Assembly (NCBI GenBank): GCA_903892515.1
Contig: CAITIS010000142.1
Location: 1 to 35,601, forward strand
DNA length: 35,601 nucleotides
Direction of reading: 5' to 3'
Source: an uncultured Planctomycetota bacterium
GTDB taxonomy: Bacteria > Planctomycetota > Phycisphaerae > SM23-33
Part shown: positions 30,457-35,601 of the stretch, piece by piece
Layout of the letters: each line of letters starts with the position of its first letter
Numbering within the stretch: position 1 is the stretch's first letter
Notes under the pieces: generated by a model
Seen by the model: only the letters and a program-made list of their open reading frames with translations
Database searches by the model: none
Told to the model about the DNA's origin: nothing
Program-made: the position numbers and the translations under genes

Positions 30457-30930
30457 CTAGCCCTTGCGCATCTGCTGGGAGAGATACACCGGCACGCCGA
30501 TCTGTTCGATCTGGTCGAGGTTGCCTTCGATCTCGTCCACGTGGCCATCTTCGTCGTCCAGGATGCCTTCGAGGATGTCCTTGGTGGCGTTGTCACCGAC
30601 CTCCACGGCCAGCTTGATGGCGTTGTTGTAATGCTGCACCGCGCCTAGTTCCAGGCCCAGGTCGTTCTTGAACTGCTCAGGCACCTGCGCGCCGATGGTG
30701 ATCTTCTCCAGCCGGCTGACGATGGGTACGCCTTCCAAGAAGAGGATCCGCTCGATAAGCTTCTCGGCGTGCTTCATCTCAGTGAACGCCCGTTTCTCGA
30801 ACATGTCGTGCAGGCGGACATAGTCCCAGTTGTCGCACATTTCACCGTGCACCATGTACTGGTTGATGGCCGTCAACTCCTCGGCCAATAGTTGGTTCAG
30901 CGCGTCGAGCAGCTTGGCGTTGCCCTTCAT
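30457..30930 (-). CDS. bfr: Bacterioferritin
   Basis: 157 residues, full length. Bacterioferritin forms 24-subunit shells that oxidise Fe(II) and store ferric mineral in the cytoplasm. All E. coli ferroxidase ligands align without gaps at the same numbers: Glu18, Glu51, His54, Glu94, Glu127 and His130. Met52, the haem axial ligand at the dimer interface, is also present (TEMKHAEKL). The sequence begins MKGNAKLLDALNQLLAEELT. ATG 30930 has AAGGAGCC at a proper distance; the frame continues upstream to 31137 only as unrelated residues. It is followed by a terminator, then yjbQ. No bacterioferritin-associated ferredoxin gene is near. Confidence 0.97.
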   Translation of the reverse strand: MKGNAKLLDALNQLLAEELTAINQYMVHGEMCDNWDYVRLHDMFEKRAFTEMKHAEKLIERILFLEGVPIVSRLEKITIGAQVPEQFKNDLGLELGAVQHYNNAIKLAVEVGDNATKDILEGILDDEDGHVDEIEGNLDQIEQIGVPVYLSQQMRKG

Positions 30931-31286
30931 AGTCGGCTCCTTTTCTGTCGTTTGGGTCGGCCTGGAAAACCCTGGCCAGACAAGAAGGTATAGGGGCCGC
31001 CAAGTCGCGACTTCCACCGATGCGCGGGGGAATCTCACGCGGGGCTTTCGCATAAGCGCCGCTCGGAAATGCAGTTGGCGAGCAGCACCGACGCGGGGCG
31101 GGCAGCTTGTTGCATGCGATGCAGGATAATAAAGCACCGGCCTGGGGATTGCTCCCGAGGCCGGGCTATTGACGGGGGGCCCACACTTGTGTGTGGAGCA
31201 CAGGTTGGCCTGTGCCGCCGATTAGGATACACGCAGATGGCTCGGCTGGGTGACAAAAAGCAGATTGAACCATCAGCGTCAGCAGA
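30931..31286. other. Intergenic region between bfr and the HEPN gene
   Basis: No gene seen. It contains three hairpins at 31137-31215. A bfr promoter must lie in this stretch, but no clear -35/-10 pair stood out. Confidence 0.6.
31137..31215. repeat. Hairpin cluster downstream of the HEPN gene
   Basis: CCGGCCTGGGGA...TCCCGAGGCCGG (31137-31164), CCCACAC-TTGT-GTGTGG (31180-31196) and GCACAGG-TTGG-CCTGTGC (31198-31215). A GTGG lies one base before the last hairpin. The architecture resembles the other double-hairpin elements. Confidence 0.7.
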
Positions 31287-31667
31287 TCATGGGATGAGGC
31301 GACTCATCAGCGTCTTGCGGAGTTTGCGAGCGTACTTCATGGCCTCTCGGGCGTCAGCGGCTTCGGCGCCTTCGCCGAGGTACCGATAATCAACCGCGCC
31401 TTGATTCAGCAATCTCAGCTCGGTCACGTTCCAGGTCCAGGAAGCATCTCTGGCCGAGAGCAGGCTGTCCAAGACGACCAGGTCGTGTTTCTTGGGCGGG
31501 CACTCTCCCAACTGAATCAATAACGCCTTCATAAGCTTCTCAACGCATTGCTGGGCATGAAAACATACCGCATCATTGCTGCGCCTGGGCCCAGCGCGCA
31601 TCTCGCGGCTTGCCACGGCGAAATCATCCTGGGCCTTGGCGACCCATTCCTTAACTACGCTGTTCAT
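31287..31667 (-). CDS. HEPN domain protein (putative toxin of MNT-HEPN pair)
   Basis: 126 residues, all helical. MNSVVKEWVAKAQDDFAVAS, then NDAVCFHAQQCVEKLMKALL, KKHDLVVLDSLL and REAMKYARKLRK match the HEPN family (higher eukaryotes and prokaryotes nucleotide-binding). The CFHAQQ.xEK.xKA.L core is characteristic. Many HEPN toxins are RNases with an R-x4-6-H motif; here the nearest is Arg29...His37, with 7 residues between, so catalytic competence is uncertain. It begins inside the last 17 bases of the upstream MNT gene, the standard co-translated order for these modules. Confidence 0.88.
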   Translation of the reverse strand: MNSVVKEWVAKAQDDFAVASREMRAGPRRSNDAVCFHAQQCVEKLMKALLIQLGECPPKKHDLVVLDSLLSARDASWTWNVTELRLLNQGAVDYRYLGEGAEAADAREAMKYARKLRKTLMSRLIP

Positions 31668-31968
31668 ACAGAACCTTGCCCTGATCCAGCGCGTTGCGAA
31701 TGACGGGATCGCCTTGGGAATACCGGCGTTTGACCTCGCCGGGCCGGCGCGTCAGCAGGTCGATGGAGATGCGCAGGTCAAGTCGATTCAATATTTCGAG
31801 CGACTTGCGGAAGCTCCTGCCTCGAAACGGCAGAATCACCAGGATGTCCACGTCGCTGTCAGGTCTGGCCTGGCCGCGGGCGTGGGAACCAAACAGGATC
31901 ACCTGTTGTGGGCGAAACTCCCGGCCAATTCGCTGCCCAATGGCCTTGATTTCCTTCATGGACACCAT
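31651..31968 (-). CDS. MNT-type nucleotidyltransferase (putative antitoxin of MNT-HEPN pair)
   Basis: 105 residues. GSX10DXD motif in ILFGSHARGQARPDSDVDIL, followed by RISIDLLTRR with the third acidic ligand. It should use ATP to modify (AMPylate) its HEPN partner, which is encoded directly downstream with a 17-base overlap. ATG 31968 follows GGGAGAACCAC on the minus strand; an internal ATG at 31959 is also in frame but has no better site. This pair is intact, unlike the one at 29.3-29.7 kb. Confidence 0.88.
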   Translation of the reverse strand: MVSMKEIKAIGQRIGREFRPQQVILFGSHARGQARPDSDVDILVILPFRGRSFRKSLEILNRLDLRISIDLLTRRPGEVKRRYSQGDPVIRNALDQGKVLYEQRS

Positions 31969-32090
31969 GTGGTTCTCCCGCTCCGCAGCCCATTATACAG
32001 GCAGTGCGGGCAGACGACCCGTCCAATATCATTGGGGCCATTATGCTCCGGTTGCCTGACTACGACAGCCAAAACAGTGACGAAGAAATA

Positions 32091-32120
32091 AGGATGGCGG
32101 GTCCGGAGACCCGCCATCCT
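32091..32120 (-). terminator. Probable ppdK terminator
   Basis: Perfect 12-bp stem AGGATGGCGGGT with ACCCGCCATCCT and a 6-base loop. In the minus direction it is followed by TATTTCTTC, a moderately T-rich tail. It is ~160 bp past the ppdK stop. Confidence 0.6.
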
Positions 32121-32175
32121 GATCAATCACTCGTGTCGTTCACTCGTGCGCACAAACTCGCTCAGGAACGTCTAA

Positions 32176-32209
32176 CATGGTCACGCCAACGGCGGCGAGA
32201 CCATGCCAC
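32176..32209 (-). repeat. REP-B palindrome
   Basis: CATGGTC...GACCATG followed by CCAC (32206-32209), with a mismatched middle. Confidence 0.75.
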
Positions 32210-32283
32210 CCAATTCCTGACCATGCCACCCGGTTCCAGCTTACAGCCGGGGGCGCGTGTGCTGCCTACTACTTCGCTACTTA

Positions 32284-35265
32284 CTACTTCTTGCCCTTCT
32301 TGGCGGGCTTCTTGGCTACGGCCTTGGCTTTGGCGACGACCTTCTTGGCCACCTTCTTGATGCTGGCGGTGACCTTCTTGGCGGCCTTTTTCGCGGCGGG
32401 CTTGGCCTTGACGGCCTTCTTGGCCGGGGCCTTGCCGCCGGTCAACATGCCGTATTCGTACTTCAGGGCGGCCTGGGCAGCAGCCAGGCGGGCCACCGGC
32501 ACGCGGTACGGCGAGCAGGAAACGTAATTCAGGCCGACCATGTGGCAGAACTCCACGCTGGCCGGATCGCCGCCGTGCTCGCCGCAAATGCCCAGCTTGA
32601 TGTCCGGGCGGGTGCTGCGGCCCTTGACCACGGCCATGCGCACCAGCTCGCCCACGCCCGCGCGGTCCAAGGTCTGGAACGGGTCGTAGTCGTAGATGCC
32701 CTGCTTGACGTAGTCCTTGAGGAACTTGCCGGCGTCGTCACGGCTAAAGCCGCACGTCATCTGCGTCAAGTCGTTGGTGCCGAAGCTGAAGAACTCGGCC
32801 ACCTTGGCGACCTCGTCGGCCGTCACGGCGCCACGCGGCACTTCGATCATGGTGCCGATCTTCAGGTCGAAGGGCAGCTTCTTGAGGCCACGCTCGGCCA
32901 TGACCTTGGCCACTTCGTCCTCGACGACCTTGCGCTGGAGTTGCAATTCCTTCACCGTGCCCACCAGCGGGATCATGATCTCGGGGTGGGGCTTGCCGCC
33001 GGCGTTCTTGACGTTCAGGGCGGCCTCGATGACGGCGCGGGCCTGCATGGCCGTCACTTCGGGATAGCTGATGCCCAGGCGGCAGCCGCGGTGGCCCAGC
33101 ATGGGGTTGAACTCATGCAGGTTTTCCACGGCCCGCTTGACCATCTCGACGTCGATGCCCATGGTCTTGGCCATCTCGAGCTGGTTGCCTGGCTCCTGCG
33201 GCAGGAACTCGTGCAGTGGCGGATCCAGCGTGCGGATGGTGGCGGGACGCTCGCCCATGACCGTGAAGATGCCCTCAAAGTCCTTCCGCTGCAGCGGCAG
33301 CAGTTCGGCCAGTGCCTGGTTGTACTGGGCTTCGGGTGCGGCCAGCTTGGCGCGAATCTCGTCAATCTTGGCCTTGTTCTCGCCGGCGGCTTCGAGTTCC
33401 TCGCGGAGCCGTTTGACCTCTTCGGCCACCAGGATGAAGCGGCGGAAGCTGACGATGCGGTCGCCCTCGAAGAACATGTGCTCGGTACGCGTCAGGCCGA
33501 CGCCCTCGGCGCCCATCTTGATGGCGCGGTCGCTGTCACGCGGGTTGTCGGCGTTGGCGCGAACGCCCAGCTTGCGGAACTCGTCGGCCCACTTCATCAG
33601 CTTGTTGTACTGCTGGAAGAGCAGGCTGTCGGCGGGCTTCATCTTGCCGTCCTGAACTTGGATGATCTCGGAAGGCTGGACCTTGATCTGGCCCATGTAC
33701 ACCGTGCCACTAAAGCCCGACAGGGAAACGTACTCGCCTTCGCGGACGACCTTGTCGCCGGAGCGGACGGTCTTGGCGGCGTAGTCGATCTGAAGATCGC
33801 CGGCGCCGGCCACGCAGGGCGTGCCCATGCCGCGGGCTACCACGGCCGCATGACTGGTCATGCCGCCGCGAGCGGTAACAACCGCCTGTGCTACGGCCAT
33901 GCCGCCCACGTCTTCGGGGCTGGTTTCGATGCGGACAAGGATGACCTTCTTGCCTTCCTTGGCCCAAGCCTCAGCGACTTCGGCATTGAAAACGACCTGG
34001 CCGCAAGCGCCGCCGGGGCTGGCCGGCAAACCGCGGGCCAACACGCCGTTGGACTTCTCGGCCTGGGCGACTTCGCCCGAATCCAGAACCGGGGCGAACA
34101 GCTGATTCAGCTGGCCGGTCGATACGCGCTGCACGGCCGTCACCTTGTCGATCAGCTTCTCTTCGAACATCTCAACAGCCGCACGCACGGCAGCGAAAAT
34201 CGTCCGCTTGCCGCTGCGGGTCTGCAGCATGTACAACGTGCCCTTCTCGATGGTGAACTCGATGTCCTGCATGTCCTTGTACGTCTTTTCGAGTTTGCCA
34301 CGGATCTCGACGAGTTGGGCGTAGGCCTTGGGATCGACCTTGGCCAGGGTCTCGATCTTCTGCGGGGTGCGGATGCCGGCGACCACGTCCTCGCCCTGGG
34401 CATTCATCAGGTACTCACCGTAGAACTTGTTCTCGCCGGTGGACGGGTCGCGCGTGAAGGCCACGCCCGTGCCGCTGTCGGAACCCATGTTGCCGAAGAC
34501 CATCAACTGCACATTGACGGCCGTGCCGTCCAAGCCGCGGATGTCGTTGAGCTGACGGTACTTGATGGCGCGGGGGTTGTTCCAGCTCTGGAAGACCGCG
34601 TTCATGGACAGCTTCAACTGCTCGAAGGCGTCCTGCGGGAAGCTCTTGCCCGAACGCTCGTAGATGCCCTTGTAACCCTCGACCACGGCCTTGAGGCCGT
34701 CGATGGTCAGGTCGGTGTCCAGCTTGGCGCCGAAGCGATCCTTGACGCTCTGCAGCACGTGCTCGAAATCGTGGTGTTCCAGACCCAGCACCACGTCGCC
34801 GAACATTTGCAGGAAGCGGCGGTAGCTGTCGTAGGCGAAGCGCTCGTTGCCGGTCAGTTCGATCACGGCCTTGAGCGTCTCGTCATTGAGGCCCAGGTTC
34901 AGCACGGTGTCCATCATGCCGGGCATGGACACGGCCGCACCGGAGCGAACCGCCACCAGCACCGGGTTGGGACCGCGGCCAAAGCTCTTGCCGGTCAGCT
35001 TTTCGACCTTGGCGATGTTGGCCTTGACCTGTTCTTCCAGGCCGGCGGGCCACTTGCGGTTATTCGTGTAGAACTCGGCGCATGCCTGGCAGGTGATCGT
35101 AAAGCCAGGAGGCACCGGCAACCCGGCGGCGGACATGTCAGCCAGGCCCGAGCCCTTGCCGCCCAGGATCAGTTTGCGTTCCTTCTCGGTCTTGGCGACG
35201 GTCATGCCTTCGGCCTTGCCGCCACCGAAGAAATACACGTACTTCTTCGCAGCCATTTTTGCCAT
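32284..35265 (-). CDS. ppdK: Pyruvate, phosphate dikinase with a lysine/alanine-rich C-terminal tail
   Basis: 993 residues; the usual enzyme is ~870-900. It converts pyruvate, ATP and phosphate to phosphoenolpyruvate, AMP and pyrophosphate, reversibly. Domains: N-terminal ATP-grasp (ILGGKGSGLADMSAAGLPVP, RSGAAVSMPGMMDTVLNLGL), the phosphohistidine domain with the catalytic His in GGMTSHAAVVARGMGTP, and the C-terminal PEP/pyruvate barrel (GLTRTEHMFF, HEFNPMLGHRGCRLGISYPE, FSFGTNDLTQMTCGFSRDD) with the catalytic Cys in LGICGEHGGDP. After the normal end (YGMLTGG), 49 extra residues contain 21 lysines in AKKA/KKVAKK repeats, like histone H1 or bacterial histone-like tails (encoded by 32287-32433). 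ATG 35265 has GGAG 8-9 bases upstream. With Ppk and Ppx nearby, the window carries three enzymes of phosphate-energy metabolism. The tail's role is unknown. Confidence 0.97.
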   Translation of the reverse strand: MAKMAAKKYVYFFGGGKAEGMTVAKTEKERKLILGGKGSGLADMSAAGLPVPPGFTITCQACAEFYTNNRKWPAGLEEQVKANIAKVEKLTGKSFGRGPNPVLVAVRSGAAVSMPGMMDTVLNLGLNDETLKAVIELTGNERFAYDSYRRFLQMFGDVVLGLEHHDFEHVLQSVKDRFGAKLDTDLTIDGLKAVVEGYKGIYERSGKSFPQDAFEQLKLSMNAVFQSWNNPRAIKYRQLNDIRGLDGTAVNVQLMVFGNMGSDSGTGVAFTRDPSTGENKFYGEYLMNAQGEDVVAGIRTPQKIETLAKVDPKAYAQLVEIRGKLEKTYKDMQDIEFTIEKGTLYMLQTRSGKRTIFAAVRAAVEMFEEKLIDKVTAVQRVSTGQLNQLFAPVLDSGEVAQAEKSNGVLARGLPASPGGACGQVVFNAEVAEAWAKEGKKVILVRIETSPEDVGGMAVAQAVVTARGGMTSHAAVVARGMGTPCVAGAGDLQIDYAAKTVRSGDKVVREGEYVSLSGFSGTVYMGQIKVQPSEIIQVQDGKMKPADSLLFQQYNKLMKWADEFRKLGVRANADNPRDSDRAIKMGAEGVGLTRTEHMFFEGDRIVSFRRFILVAEEVKRLREELEAAGENKAKIDEIRAKLAAPEAQYNQALAELLPLQRKDFEGIFTVMGERPATIRTLDPPLHEFLPQEPGNQLEMAKTMGIDVEMVKRAVENLHEFNPMLGHRGCRLGISYPEVTAMQARAVIEAALNVKNAGGKPHPEIMIPLVGTVKELQLQRKVVEDEVAKVMAERGLKKLPFDLKIGTMIEVPRGAVTADEVAKVAEFFSFGTNDLTQMTCGFSRDDAGKFLKDYVKQGIYDYDPFQTLDRAGVGELVRMAVVKGRSTRPDIKLGICGEHGGDPASVEFCHMVGLNYVSCSPYRVPVARLAAAQAALKYEYGMLTGGKAPAKKAVKAKPAAKKAAKKVTASIKKVAKKVVAKAKAVAKKPAKKGKK

Positions 35266-35485
35266 TAGAGATTCTCCATTCAGAAAGCCCTTGCGGGAGT
35301 TTACGAGATACACCGGCGCCGGCAGACCTCTAGACCCCGGAGGCGTGGTACCGCGGCCACCGGGAATACGTACAGCCAATCCTGCCCTGCGCAACAAACA
35401 GGACAACGATAGTAACCGCCTGAGAGGCTGTCAACCGAATTCGCGAAGCGAGGGCGTAGGGTGTCTGACTGCGCTTCGTGGCAGA
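35266..35485. other. Intergenic region upstream of ppdK
   Basis: No gene seen. It has a GTAGGG word and GAAGCG/CGCTTC inverted words near 35440-35480 that look like a decayed palindrome. The ppdK promoter must lie here but is not obvious. Confidence 0.5.
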
Positions 35486-35601
35486 TCAGGCGGCGGCCTC
35501 ACGGCGTTGGTACCAGAACTGGTTCCATAGGCCGCTGGCTCGGAGGGCGGCCAAGGCCATCATGCCTTCGGCGTTGGGCTTATCCCATCGCATGCCCGGC
35601 C
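35486..35601 (-). CDS. C-terminal end of a transposase (ISKra4-like), cut by the window edge
   Basis: Only the last 37 codons are inside the window. Reading on the minus strand gives PGMRWDKPNAEGMMALAALR, then a Trp/Tyr-rich end (LWNQFWYQRREAAA) and TGA at 35488-35486. A GMRW-x-NAE-x-x-x-LRA-type end followed by aromatic residues is what I remember of ISKra4-family transposase C-termini. The assignment rests on this short piece. Whether the full gene is intact cannot be seen. Confidence 0.5.
   Translation of the reverse strand, partial: PGMRWDKPNAEGMMALAALRASGLWNQFWYQRREAAA

Larger units (their letters stand above)
31969..32283. other. Intergenic region between ppdK and the MNT-HEPN pair
   Basis: No gene seen. 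It holds a terminator-like hairpin for ppdK (32091-32120), a REP-B palindrome (32176-32209) with a repeated half arm just after it, and a decayed REP-D hairpin near 32241-32266. Confidence 0.65.

Noticed and set aside
30931..31137. N-terminal extension of bacterioferritin (69 residues)
   Set aside because: Residue-by-residue match to E. coli Bfr begins at the ATG at 30930, which has a good ribosome site.
32257..35268. A 1003-codon open frame on the plus strand opposite ppdK
   Set aside because: Antisense shadow of ppdK in GC-rich DNA; no domain, and the minus-strand frame has all catalytic motifs of the dikinase.

Overview
The window is about 35.6 kb of GC-rich DNA that looks like a planctomycete chromosome, possibly class Phycisphaerae. 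The reasons are a greA-type gene with the very long N-terminal extension known in the PVC group, a pyruvate phosphate dikinase with a histone-H1-like lysine/alanine tail, a glycosyltransferase with the YCxNCxRD N-terminus common in planctomycetes, and intergenic DNA packed with short palindromes and degenerate short-period tandem arrays. No rRNA, tRNA, CRISPR array or prophage was seen. The taxonomic placement is inference; no marker gene was compared.

Left third (1-12.4 kb): a repeat-filled leader, the long GreA-like protein (786-2984), a REP-associated tyrosine transposase (RAYT, 3178-3696) bracketed by its presumed REP palindromes, a membrane/helical-repeat protein overlapping an M42-type aminopeptidase (3931-6611), a GH2 beta-mannosidase (7118-9682), rsmE on the minus strand (9900-10625), and a lipoprotein of unknown function (10874-12352).

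Middle (12.5-26.7 kb): a LolD/MacB-like ABC ATPase overlapping a large FtsX-type permease (12571-16871); a two-gene polyphosphate operon, Ppx/GppA-HD followed by Ppk1 with a Lys/Ser-rich N-terminus (17185-20927); a stand-alone glycogen-binding (CBM48-like) protein; a GT4 glycosyltransferase; a small Cys-rich lipoprotein; an ADP-ribosylglycohydrolase family protein; and a uroporphyrinogen-decarboxylase-fold protein.

Right third (26.8-35.6 kb), all on the minus strand: aspS with its own promoter; upstream of it a promoter-leader-terminator unit whose RNA can form competing attenuator-like hairpins; a nucleotidyltransferase (MNT) next to a truncated HEPN remnant; yjbQ; bacterioferritin; an intact MNT-HEPN pair; ppdK with a 49-residue Lys/Ala tail; and the C-terminal end of a transposase running off the window.

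The most notable signal is the repeat system. At least seven unrelated-looking palindrome families share one rule: the hairpin foot carries GTAG or GTGG on its 5' side. That is the tetranucleotide signature of REP elements handled by RAYT transposases, and a RAYT gene sits here inside an inverted arrangement of one family. Several copies lie inside protein-coding genes as in-frame insertions that leave the recognisable catalytic motifs intact. The clearest case is the M42 peptidase, which carries the same roughly 156-bp composite element twice in the same reading frame. One class can fold into a three-armed structure: an outer stem enclosing two hairpins.
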